64,000 nucleotides of DNA from Streptomyces phaeolivaceus. GTDB lineage: Bacteria; Actinomycetota; Actinomycetes; Streptomycetales; Streptomycetaceae. The stretch lies in contig NZ_CP045096.1 in NCBI RefSeq assembly GCF_009184865.1, positions 4,402,001-4,466,000 of the forward strand, read 5' to 3'. The notes beneath the pieces were generated by a model. That model was given only the letters and a program-made list of their open reading frames with translations. It had not been told where the DNA came from and did no database searches. Below, piece by piece: positions 35,927-43,594 of this stretch; positions within the stretch are counted from its first letter, which is position 1; the number at the start of each line of letters is the position of its first letter. The position numbers and the translations under genes were made by a program.

Positions 35927-36440
35927 CGCTCACACCATCCGAACCGGCGGACACATCGCCGCACGCCCCTCAGGGGCCACGATCGTGGTCATCTGCTGCC
36001 TGGCCGACGCCACCGCCATCGACACCATCGGCACCGGGATCACGGAACGTGATCCCCTTACAGGACAGCATGGTTGACGTACAGTCACCCCAACAAGCGC
36101 TTCGGGCATATTCCAGCGCGAAGGAGTACGCATACGGCATACTGTGCGACGCTCATCGCGGGGAGTCGAACAGACCGGGGCGTCGAGACTCCGGCCCACT
36201 TCACGAGCGCCGCGCACCGCCGCTCCCGGGGCCGCCACAGGGGCAACACCGACTCGGCTCGACCTCGGAACCACTCGCATCCACCAGAAGGTACCGGAGC
36301 GGAACTCCGACTCCAGGCCGTGACAAGTCACACCTAGGACACAACACGGTATCAACGCTCGGTAATTCCGGCATGCCACGTTCCGCGACATTCGGCCGAT
36401 CCGCTGCCACAGAATTCCGTTCCCGCGCTGGTCAGCGCGG
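35927..36440. other. Intergenic region, possible small gene at 35930-36133
   Basis: About 510 bases without a recognisable gene. A 67-residue frame on the minus strand (ATG 36133 to 35930, beginning MRTPSRWNMPEALVG) ends four bases before the HATPase start and could be a small upstream gene, but it lacks a ribosome site and a known family. TTGACGTACAGTCAC at about 36074 resembles the regulon palindrome at nine of twelve positions; it is not upstream of a pathway gene, so I do not count it. Confidence 0.35.
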
Positions 36441-37328
36441 TCAACACGCCTCGACCAGCAGTTCCCCCGCCAACAACTCCTCACTCTCCGTAAGCGATCC
36501 GCCACGTTCCGCCCGTACCCACGCCCGCTTCAGACACAGGTGTACGTCGGCCTCCCAGGTGAACCCCATGCCGCCGTGCACCTGGAGACAGTCGCGGGCC
36601 CCGCGCACCGCCGCCTCGTCGGCGAGGAGCCGGGCCGCCGCGATGTCGACCGGATCGAGGGTCACGGCCGCCGCGTACACCGCCGCCCGCGCCACCTCCA
36701 CCCGCACCAGCAGTTCGGCGCAGAGATGCTTGACCGCCTGGAACGCCCCGACCGGCCGCCCGAACTGCTCCCGGGTCCGCGCGTGTTGCACCGCCGCCTC
36801 ACAGGCCCGAACAGCCGTCCCCAACTGCTCGGCGGCGGTGAGCAGTACGAACAGATCATCAGGACGGCCGGGGGAGTCCGCCTCCGGCACCCGGTGCAAC
36901 GGCGTCAACGGATCCACCGACCGCAGCGGCAGGGCCCCGGCCGCGTCCCCGGTCACCACGTCCGCCTCCGCCAGCCACTCCACCAACCCCCCGCCCCCGA
37001 CGGCGGTCACGACGACCTCCCCGCTCGCCGCCCCCGGCACCACCCCCGCCGCGAGATGCGTGGCCACCAGCGGCCCCGGCAGCAGCACCCGCCCCGCCTC
37101 CTCGAACACCAACACCGCCTCCGGCACCCCGAGTCCGACCCCACCCTCGGCCTCCGGCACCCGCAGCGAGAAGAACCCCGCCGCCCCCAACTCCCGCCAC
37201 AGCCCCCGATCCAGCCCACCGCCCCCCTCAACGGCGCCCCACAACTCCTCCCGCCCGAAAACCCGCCCCAACACCTCCCGCACACCACTCCGCAACGCCA
37301 GTTGGTCATCCGTGAGCCGAAACCGCAC
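36441..37328 (-). CDS. Acyl-CoA dehydrogenase, short subunit type
   Basis: A 295-residue acyl-CoA dehydrogenase-like protein: FRLTDDQLALRSGVREVLGRVF at the start, TREQFGRPVGAFQAVKHLCAELL and LQVHGGMGFTWEADVHLCLKRAW near the end. It is clearly shorter than the usual 380 residues, mainly in the middle beta domain. It follows another acyl-CoA dehydrogenase gene in the same operon; adjacent pairs of this kind form heterotetramers in actinobacterial steroid side-chain degradation, so the two may make one enzyme. GTG 37328 is the likely start; the open frame upstream reads through a repeat element. Confidence 0.82.
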   Translation of the reverse strand: MRFRLTDDQLALRSGVREVLGRVFGREELWGAVEGGGGLDRGLWRELGAAGFFSLRVPEAEGGVGLGVPEAVLVFEEAGRVLLPGPLVATHLAAGVVPGAASGEVVVTAVGGGGLVEWLAEADVVTGDAAGALPLRSVDPLTPLHRVPEADSPGRPDDLFVLLTAAEQLGTAVRACEAAVQHARTREQFGRPVGAFQAVKHLCAELLVRVEVARAAVYAAAVTLDPVDIAAARLLADEAAVRGARDCLQVHGGMGFTWEADVHLCLKRAWVRAERGGSLTESEELLAGELLVEAC

Positions 37329-37352
37329 CAGCCACCAGCCCCTTAGCTTTTG

Positions 37353-37410
37353 AGGGGCGCGGGGAACTGCGCGAGAAGCCCCACCGAACCCGCACCCGCC
37401 AACGCACCCG
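37353..37410. repeat. Intergenic repeat family, form A, single copy
   Basis: AGGGGCGCGGGGAACTGCGC followed by GAGAAGCCCCACCGAACCCGC. Only one arm is present here, between the two acyl-CoA dehydrogenase genes of one operon. Confidence 0.75.
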
Positions 37411-37456
37411 CCGACGCACCCGAACCCCCGAGCCACTAGGCGCCCAAACCCCCGGA

Positions 37457-38587
37457 TCACCCCTTCGGCAACCCCAGAATCCGCTCCCCCACAATGTTCC
37501 GCTGAATCTCCGACGTCCCCGCAGCGATCGTGTACGACAACGAACTCAGCCGGTCGAGAACCCACGGCCGCCCCAGATCGAGCGCCCCCACCCCCAACAC
37601 CTCCGCGGCCACCTCGTACAACTCCTGCCGCACCCGCGAATACCGCAGCTTGAAAACCGACCCGCCCACCCCCGGCACCCCTCCGGACGCCTCCCCCTCA
37701 CTCACATTCCACTGCGTGAGCCGCCACAGCGCCCGGAACTCCGCGTTCAGCCGCCCGAGCCGCCGCCGCACACCGGAGTCGTCCCAGCGCCCGTTCGCCC
37801 GTGCCTCCCGCGCGATCTCCGCCAACACCCGCCGACAGGCGACCACTTCACCCACGAACGCGGTCCCCCGCTCGAACGACAGCGTCACCATCGTCACGCG
37901 CCACCCGTCGTTCTCGTCCCCCACCCGGTTGGCGACCGGCACCCGCACCTCGTCGAGGAAGACCTCGGCGAACTCCGTGGAGCCGGCGAGCGTCCGCAGC
38001 GGCCGTACGGTCACGCCGGGCGCGTCCATCGGCATCGCCAGCCAGGAGATGCCCCGATGCTTCGGCGCGTCCCCGTCCGTGCGCACCAACAGCTCGCACC
38101 AGTCGGCGACTTCGGCGTGCGAGGTCCAGATCTTGGACCCGCTCACCACGTACTCGTCACCGTCCCGGCGCGCGCGGGTGCGCAGCGACGCGAGGTCGGA
38201 GCCGGCGTCCGGCTCGCTGAACCCCTGGCACCAGACCTCCTCGCCGCGCAGGATCGGCGGCAGCCAGCGGGCCCGCTGCCCGGCCGTCCCCTCGGCGGCG
38301 ATGGTGGGCCCGGCGTGCAGCAGCCCGACGAACCCGGCGCCCACGTACGGGGCGCCCGCCTTCTCCGTCTCCTCCAGGAAGATCAGCCGCGTGGTCGGCG
38401 AGGCGTCCCAGTGGACGTCGGCGTACCCGGCGTCGTACAGCGTCCGCTGCCAGCCGAGGTCGTACGCGCGCCGCCCCGGCCAGTCGTCCGGGGACGGCTT
38501 GGGCGGCAGCGCGGGCAGCGCCTTCGCCAGCCACTCCCGCAGCCGCGCCCGGAACTCCTCCTCCTGCGGGCTGTACGCCAACTCCAT
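37457..38587 (-). CDS. Acyl-CoA dehydrogenase
   Basis: A 376-residue acyl-CoA dehydrogenase with WCQGFSEPDAGSDLASLRTRARR, VSGSKIWTSHAEVADWCELLVRT and the C-terminal IAAGTSEIQRNIVGERILGLPKG. It lies between the amidohydrolase (11 bases upstream) and the short dehydrogenase subunit (about 130 bases downstream), all read leftward from the operator at 39816. ATG 38587 starts the family-like part. Probable partner of the short subunit. Confidence 0.87.
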   Translation of the reverse strand: MELAYSPQEEEFRARLREWLAKALPALPPKPSPDDWPGRRAYDLGWQRTLYDAGYADVHWDASPTTRLIFLEETEKAGAPYVGAGFVGLLHAGPTIAAEGTAGQRARWLPPILRGEEVWCQGFSEPDAGSDLASLRTRARRDGDEYVVSGSKIWTSHAEVADWCELLVRTDGDAPKHRGISWLAMPMDAPGVTVRPLRTLAGSTEFAEVFLDEVRVPVANRVGDENDGWRVTMVTLSFERGTAFVGEVVACRRVLAEIAREARANGRWDDSGVRRRLGRLNAEFRALWRLTQWNVSEGEASGGVPGVGGSVFKLRYSRVRQELYEVAAEVLGVGALDLGRPWVLDRLSSLSYTIAAGTSEIQRNIVGERILGLPKG

Positions 38588-38598
38588 CGCCCGGGGCC

Positions 38599-39792
38599 CT
38601 ACTTGTCGAAGTCCAGGTCGAGCATGCGGATCGCGTTGCCGCGCATCAGCTTGTAGACCGTCTCGTCGTCGAGGCCCTTCACATGGTCGAGGGCGACCTC
38701 CTCGGTGTGCGGGAAGGTCGAGTCGACATGCGGATAGTCGGTCTCGAAGGTCGCGTTGTCCCGCCCCACGACGTCCAGCGAGGCGACGCCGTGCTTGTCG
38801 CGGAAGAAGCAGCAGAACATCTGCCGGTAGTAGTACGTCGACGGCGGCTCGGGGATCAGGTCCCGTACGCCGCCCCACGCCCGGTGCTCCTCCCAGACGT
38901 CGTCGGCGCGTTCCAGGGCGTACGGGATCCAGCCCATCTGCCCCTCGCTGTAGGCGAGTTTGAGGGTCGGGAACTTCACCAGGACGCCGCTGAAGAGGAA
39001 GTCCATCATCGAGGCCATCGCGTTGTTGAAGGAGAGCGAGGCCTGTACGGCGGGCGGCGCGTCCGGGGAGGCGGCGGGCATCTGGGAGCTGGAGCCGATG
39101 TGCATGTTGACGACCGTGCCGGTCTCCTGGCAGACCGCGAAGAAGGGGTCCCAGTAGCCGGAGTGGATGGAGGGCAGGCCGAGGTAGGTGGGGATCTCGG
39201 AGAAGGTGACGGCCCGTACGCCCCGGGCGGCGTTCCGCCGGATCTCCTCCACCGCGAGGTCGATGTCCCACAGCGGGATCAGACAGAGCGGGATCAGCCG
39301 GCCGCCGCTGTCGCCGCACCACTCCTCGACCATCCAGTCGTTGTAGGCGCGTACGCAGGCCAGGGCGACCTCCTTGTCGTGCGCCTCGGCGAAGGTCTGT
39401 CCGCAGAAGCGCGGGAAGGTCGGGAAGCAGAGCGAGGCCTCGACGTGGTTGAGGTCCATGTCCGCGAGCCGTGCCTTCGGGTCCCAGCAGCCGCGCCGCA
39501 TCTGCTCGCGGGTGATGCCCTCCAGCGTCATCTCGTCCCGGTCGAAGCCGACGGCCGCGATGTTCCGCTTGTACGGGAACTTCAGGTCCTCGTAGATCCA
39601 CCAGTCCGTCTGCTGCCCGTCCGGGTCCATCGTGATCTGGTACTTCCCGGCGACGTACGCCAGCTCGCCGATCCCGGCGGTGAGGGGCTTCGGGCCCCGG
39701 TCGCGGTACTTCTCCGGCAGCCAGGTGTCGAAGAGGTGCGCGGGCTCGATCACATGGTCGTCGACGCTGATGATGCGGGGCAGTTCGGTCAT
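38599..39792 (-). CDS. Amidohydrolase 2 family protein (ACMSD-like TIM barrel)
   Basis: A 397-residue metal-dependent hydrolase/decarboxylase-fold protein. It starts MTELPRIISVDDHVIEPAHLF, a form in which the usual HxH is replaced by DDH, and continues with FPTFPRFCGQTF, VNMHIGSSSQMP, KLAYSEGQMGWIPYALERAD and the C-terminal FETDYPHVDSTFPH. This group is frequent next to acyl-CoA dehydrogenases and cytochromes P450 in mycobacteria; reactions are mostly unknown. GGTGGAGGGGA precedes ATG 39792; the frame to 39834 overlaps the operator and is not used. First gene of a three-gene operon. Confidence 0.85.
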   Translation of the reverse strand: MTELPRIISVDDHVIEPAHLFDTWLPEKYRDRGPKPLTAGIGELAYVAGKYQITMDPDGQQTDWWIYEDLKFPYKRNIAAVGFDRDEMTLEGITREQMRRGCWDPKARLADMDLNHVEASLCFPTFPRFCGQTFAEAHDKEVALACVRAYNDWMVEEWCGDSGGRLIPLCLIPLWDIDLAVEEIRRNAARGVRAVTFSEIPTYLGLPSIHSGYWDPFFAVCQETGTVVNMHIGSSSQMPAASPDAPPAVQASLSFNNAMASMMDFLFSGVLVKFPTLKLAYSEGQMGWIPYALERADDVWEEHRAWGGVRDLIPEPPSTYYYRQMFCCFFRDKHGVASLDVVGRDNATFETDYPHVDSTFPHTEEVALDHVKGLDDETVYKLMRGNAIRMLDLDFDK

Positions 39793-39815
39793 GGGTCCCC
39801 TCCACCGAGCCGGAT

Positions 39816-39830
39816 CTGACGGACCGTCAG
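39816..39830. promoter_or_regulatory. Regulon operator CTGACGGACCGTCAG
   Basis: Perfect palindrome identical to the site at 25823, 24 bases before the amidohydrolase start. The site at 39905 serves the divergent CoA ligase gene. Confidence 0.82.
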
Positions 39831-39904
39831 ACATCTACTCCCCAGCAGGCTAGTGGCGCACCCCTGGACCGACAAGGCGCCCGGCCCTACGCTCTGCCCA
39901 CGAT

Positions 39905-39919
39905 CTGACACCTCGTCAG
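39905..39919. promoter_or_regulatory. Regulon operator CTGACACCTCGTCAG
   Basis: One mismatch in the left half-site, 26 bases before the CoA ligase start at GTG 39945. Confidence 0.76.
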
Positions 39920-39944
39920 CTCTTCAGGCCAGGGGGTACCAGCC

Positions 39945-41456
39945 GTGAACGACATGGCCCACGCGCTCGGCGAGTCCCGCACCCTCTGGGAGCTGCTGGC
40001 CCGTCGCGCCGATCTCACCCCCGACCGGCCGGTCCTGCTCCAGGACGACCGGACCCTGAGCTTCGGCGAGTTGCGCTCCCGCGCCGAGCGCGTGGCGGCC
40101 GGGCTGTACGACCGGGGCGTACGCCCCGGCACGGTCGTCGCCTGGCAGCTGCCCACCCGGATCGAGACGGTCCTGCTCTCCTTCGCGCTGGCCCGCCTCG
40201 GTGCCGTCCAGTCCCCGGTCATCCCCTTCTACCGCGACCGCGAGGTCGGCTTCGCGCTCCGGGAGTCCGAGGCCGCGTTCTTCGCCGTACCCGGCGAGTG
40301 GCGGGGCTTCGACCACACGGAGATGGCACGGCGGCTGGCGGCGCGGGGCGTCTTCGAGGCGTACGACCGCCTCCCGGACGGCGACCCCGCCGTGCTCCCG
40401 GCCCCGCCCGGCGACGGCACCTCCGTCCGCTGGATCTACTGGACCTCGGGCACCACCTCCGACCCCAAGGGCGTGCTGCACACGGACCGTTCACTGATCG
40501 CGGGCGGCTCCTGCCTCGCCCACGCGCTCCGGCTCACGCAGGACGACGTCGGCTCGATCGCCTTCCCGTACGCGCACATCGGCGGCCCCGACTACATGGT
40601 GATGCTGCTGCTGTACGGCTTCCCGGCGGTGCTGTTCGAGCACTTCGCGCTGCCGGCCGCGCTGGAGGGCTACCGCAAGCACGGGGTGACGGTGGCGGGC
40701 GGGTCGACGGCGTTCTACTCGATGTTCCTCGCCGAGCAGCGCGAGCGGCCGGACGTGCCGGTGATCCCCACCCTCCGGCTGCTCGCGGGCGGCGGGGCGC
40801 CGAAGCCGCCCGAGGTGTACCACGCGGTCGTACGGGAGATGGGCGTGCAGCTCACCCATGGGTACGGCATGACGGAGGTGCCGATGATCACGATGGGGGC
40901 GCCGGACGACAGCGTGGAGAACCTGGCGACGACGGAGGGACGGCCACCGGAGGGGATGGAGATCCGGATCGCGGAGGGCGGGGAGGTGCGATTGCGCGGG
41001 GAGGCCGTCTGCCAGGGGTATCTGGATCAGGCGCAGTCGGCGGCGGCCTTCGACGGGGACGGGTTCTTCCTCACCGGCGACCTCGGGCGGCTCACGGACA
41101 GCGGCCATCTGGTGCTGACCGGCCGCCTCAAGGACGTCATCATCCGCAAGGGCGAGAACATCTCGGCGAAGGAGATCGAGGATCTGCTGCACCGGCATCC
41201 GGCCGTCCAGGACGTGGCGGTCGTCGGGCTGCCGGACGCGGAGCGCGGCGAACGGGTCTGCGCGGTGGTCGAACAGCCGCCGGGGGCAGGGCCGTTGACG
41301 CTGACGGACGTCACCGACTGGCTGCGCGCGGAAGGGCTGTCCGTCCACAAACTGCCGGAGCGGCTGGAGGTGGTGGAGGCCCTTCCGCGCAACGAGACCC
41401 TGCGCAAGGTGCTCAAGTACAAGCTGCGGGAACGCTATTCGGGCACGGTGAAGTAG
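39945..41456 (+). CDS. AMP-dependent acyl-CoA ligase
   Basis: A 503-residue adenylate-forming CoA ligase. The P-loop-like motif reads IYWTSGTTSDPKGVLHT, followed by LTHGYGMTEVPM, FFLTGDLGRLTDSGHLVLTGRLKDVIIRKGENISAKEIE and the final catalytic lysine region LPRNETLRKVLKYKL. It would start the pathway by activating a carboxylic acid to its CoA thioester. GTG 39945 has AGGGGG upstream. Its end overlaps the convergent EF-hand gene by 22 bases. Confidence 0.9.
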   Translation: MNDMAHALGESRTLWELLARRADLTPDRPVLLQDDRTLSFGELRSRAERVAAGLYDRGVRPGTVVAWQLPTRIETVLLSFALARLGAVQSPVIPFYRDREVGFALRESEAAFFAVPGEWRGFDHTEMARRLAARGVFEAYDRLPDGDPAVLPAPPGDGTSVRWIYWTSGTTSDPKGVLHTDRSLIAGGSCLAHALRLTQDDVGSIAFPYAHIGGPDYMVMLLLYGFPAVLFEHFALPAALEGYRKHGVTVAGGSTAFYSMFLAEQRERPDVPVIPTLRLLAGGGAPKPPEVYHAVVREMGVQLTHGYGMTEVPMITMGAPDDSVENLATTEGRPPEGMEIRIAEGGEVRLRGEAVCQGYLDQAQSAAAFDGDGFFLTGDLGRLTDSGHLVLTGRLKDVIIRKGENISAKEIEDLLHRHPAVQDVAVVGLPDAERGERVCAVVEQPPGAGPLTLTDVTDWLRAEGLSVHKLPERLEVVEALPRNETLRKVLKYKLRERYSGTVK

Positions 41457-41947
41457 CGCGCGAACGCGTTCACGACCTCCGCCTCGTCCACCTTGCCGTC
41501 GGCGTCGGTGTCGAGGGTGGCCGCCGCCGCGGTGGCGACCTCCTCGGGGGCGCCGAGGGCCTTGAGGACCCGGGCGGTCGCCTCGACCGTGGCCTTTCCG
41601 TCCCCGTCGGTGTCCGCGACGGCGAGGGCCGCGTGCAGGAAGGGACGGGCGATCTCGGCGAAACGGTCGGGGTTGTCGCGCAGCCGCTTGACCGCGCCGT
41701 TCACGAACTCGTCCCGGGTGATGCGCTGATCGCCGTCCCGGTCCGCTATGCCGGCCATCCCCTGCCAGAACGCCTCGGCACCGCCGTACAGGGCCTGGCC
41801 CTTGTCCGAACGGGCGGTGGTGCCGAACTCGTTGAGCACCGCCTTGCTCGCCGCGCTGAAGTCCTCGCGGTCGATCCAGCCGTTGCCGTCCTGGTCGAAG
41901 GTGGCGAACCGGGCGGCGATCCGGCGCTCGTACTCGCTGCTGACCAT
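41435..41947 (-). CDS. EF-hand calcium-binding protein (calerythrin-like)
   Basis: A 170-residue protein with four EF-hand loops: DQDGNGWIDRED, DRDGDQRITRDE, DTDGDGKATVEA and DTDADGKVDEAE. The third ends in Ala at the usual Glu position and may bind weakly. Arrangement and length match actinomycete calerythrin/CabC-like calcium buffers or sensors. GAGGAG lies close before ATG 41947. It begins the conserved chromosomal segment to the right of the catabolic block. Confidence 0.9.
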   Translation of the reverse strand: MVSSEYERRIAARFATFDQDGNGWIDREDFSAASKAVLNEFGTTARSDKGQALYGGAEAFWQGMAGIADRDGDQRITRDEFVNGAVKRLRDNPDRFAEIARPFLHAALAVADTDGDGKATVEATARVLKALGAPEEVATAAAATLDTDADGKVDEAEVVNAFARYFTVPE

Positions 41948-42113
41948 GTCTCCTCGGGCCCGCCTTACGTGATGTGGGGTGCTTCAGTTCCTACAGGTGC
42001 TTCAGGTGCTGCTCGGACGGAGCGTACGACGTCAGCGGCCCGGACGGAGCGGGAAAGCGACCCTTGTACCAAGACTGCGGGAATTCCGGGACAACTGTGT
42101 GAGGTGCGGGAGG

Positions 42114-42524
42114 TCAGGCCGAGAGGGGGCCGGCCTCGGCGTCGGGCTCCGGGGCGACCGCCGAGCGGACGTCCGGGTGGACGTCGAAGAGGCGGCGGAC
42201 ACCGAGCGCGGCGAGGACACGGCTGACGTGCGCGCCCTCGGCCGGGCCGCCGCCCGCGTGGCCGTCGGCGGGGAGGATCAGCCGCAGCCGTCCCCGGCAG
42301 GACCGCATCAGACGGCGGGTGGCGACCAGCACACCCACGCCGCTGGAGTCGCAGAAGACGACGCCGGAGAGGTCGAGGACGAGACTTCGGCGGCCGTCGG
42401 CCACCGCGTCGTGCACTCGCTGGCGGAGCACGGGCGAGGTGACGAGGTCCATCTCCCCGGACACGTGCAGCACGGCCCACTCACCGTGCCCGTCCTGCTC
42501 GTCGTCGGTCACTTCGAACGCCAC
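42114..42524 (-). CDS. STAS domain anti-sigma factor antagonist
   Basis: A 136-residue SpoIIAA/RsbV-like protein: AVLHVSGEMDLVTSPVLRQRVHDA, then SLVLDLSGVVFCDSSGVGVLVATRR, in which the second Ser of CDSSG is the usual phosphorylation site. The last 35 residues are polar. I chose GTG 42524, with GAGAGG seven bases upstream; the long frame further upstream has no family similarity. It probably regulates a sigma factor through an RsbW-type kinase; the ECF sigma gene that follows is transcribed divergently. Confidence 0.83.
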   Translation of the reverse strand: MAFEVTDDEQDGHGEWAVLHVSGEMDLVTSPVLRQRVHDAVADGRRSLVLDLSGVVFCDSSGVGVLVATRRLMRSCRGRLRLILPADGHAGGGPAEGAHVSRVLAALGVRRLFDVHPDVRSAVAPEPDAEAGPLSA

Positions 42525-43015
42525 CGCGATGCCTCTCAGTCGCCGAACCGGAAGCCAATACACCGCTTCCTGCTTGCGCGGCTGCCCCGCCGTCGTTCCA
42601 TGAAACACCCGTGGCCCACCGAAGGCGCGTGGTAAGCGAGCCATTTCAGGGGCCTTTTCGGTGCGATTTCCATCGAGTACGGTCACATGTGATCGATTAT
42701 TGATCGCGAATGGATCGGAGACGGACTCAAGGAGACACCAAGCGATCGAATTCTTGCAGTTCAGACGCCGTACGGGGTCGTACAGGCATCCGAAAGGCGG
42801 GCAGACGCCCACGTGGGCGGCGTGGAAACGGCTTACCCGGGTGGTGCATACCACCTCCGGCCCGGCGAGGGGCGCACATTGCCATAAAGGGGCGTGCGCG
42901 GTCAGCGGTGCCGACTACATTCGGGACGGCAGTGCGCACAGGCTGGAAACGGGCCGGAACCGGACCGACCCGGTCAGCGGGAACGGCGCAGGTACGAGCA
43001 GGGTGAGGGGGCCGT
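42525..43015. other. Divergent intergenic region between STAS and sigma genes
   Basis: About 490 bases. Around 42685-42715 there is an unusually AT-rich stretch containing GATCGATTATTGATC, an imperfect inverted repeat that may belong to the STAS promoter. I see no gene and no clear -35/-10 pair. Confidence 0.4.
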
Positions 43016-43594
43016 ATGGCGAAGGACGCACCGCCCCGCTGGGACCGCAAGATGCAGCAGCGGCTGGCGCGCGGCGAGGCGGCGGCGCTCGGTGAGCTGT
43101 ACGACCGGTTCGCGTCCCTCGTGCACGGTCTCGCCCACCGCGTCCTCGGCGACGAGGGAGCGGCCGACTCCCTCACCCGCGAGGTGTTCCTCCAGCTCTG
43201 GGAGGACCCCGAGGCGTACGACCCCAAGCAGGGCCCGCTGCGCTCCTGGGTGGCGGCGCTCACCCACCGCCTGGCCGTGCAGCGGCTGCGGGCCACCGAG
43301 ACCGCCGCGCTCGCCCGGGGCGGCGGAGGCACGGCGGAGGATCTGGAACGCAAGGTGCACCACGCCTCGGTCGCGGCCCGCGCCGACTACATAGTGCAGG
43401 CGATGCCGACGCCGCTGCGGGCCGCGCTGGAGCTGGCCTACTTCCAGCGCCGCGACTACCGGCAGACCGCCACGGATCTCGGAGTCACCGCGGACGAGGC
43501 CCGTCGCCGCCTCCGCCTCGGCCTCCAGCTCCTCTCCACCGCCCACGACACCCGCCCCTCCGGTACCCCGCCCGAACCCGGGCTCACGACATGA
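43016..43594 (+). CDS. ECF-type RNA polymerase sigma factor
   Basis: A 192-residue sigma factor. Region 2 is seen in GELYDRFASLVHGLAHRVLGDEGAADSLTREVFLQLWEDPEAYDPKQGPLRSWVAALTHRLAVQRLR. Region 4 covers PTPLRAALELAYFQRRDYRQTATDLGVTADEARRRLRLGLQLL. GAGGGGG lies four bases before ATG 43016. It overlaps the next gene by ATGA; that gene encodes a zinc-finger protein that should be its anti-sigma factor. The promoters it recognises are unknown. Confidence 0.88.
   Translation: MAKDAPPRWDRKMQQRLARGEAAALGELYDRFASLVHGLAHRVLGDEGAADSLTREVFLQLWEDPEAYDPKQGPLRSWVAALTHRLAVQRLRATETAALARGGGGTAEDLERKVHHASVAARADYIVQAMPTPLRAALELAYFQRRDYRQTATDLGVTADEARRRLRLGLQLLSTAHDTRPSGTPPEPGLTT

Noticed and set aside
36074..36088. 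TTGACGTACAGTCAC as a tenth regulon operator
   Set aside because: Only nine of twelve fixed positions match and it lies downstream of the acyl-CoA dehydrogenase operon, not before a pathway gene.
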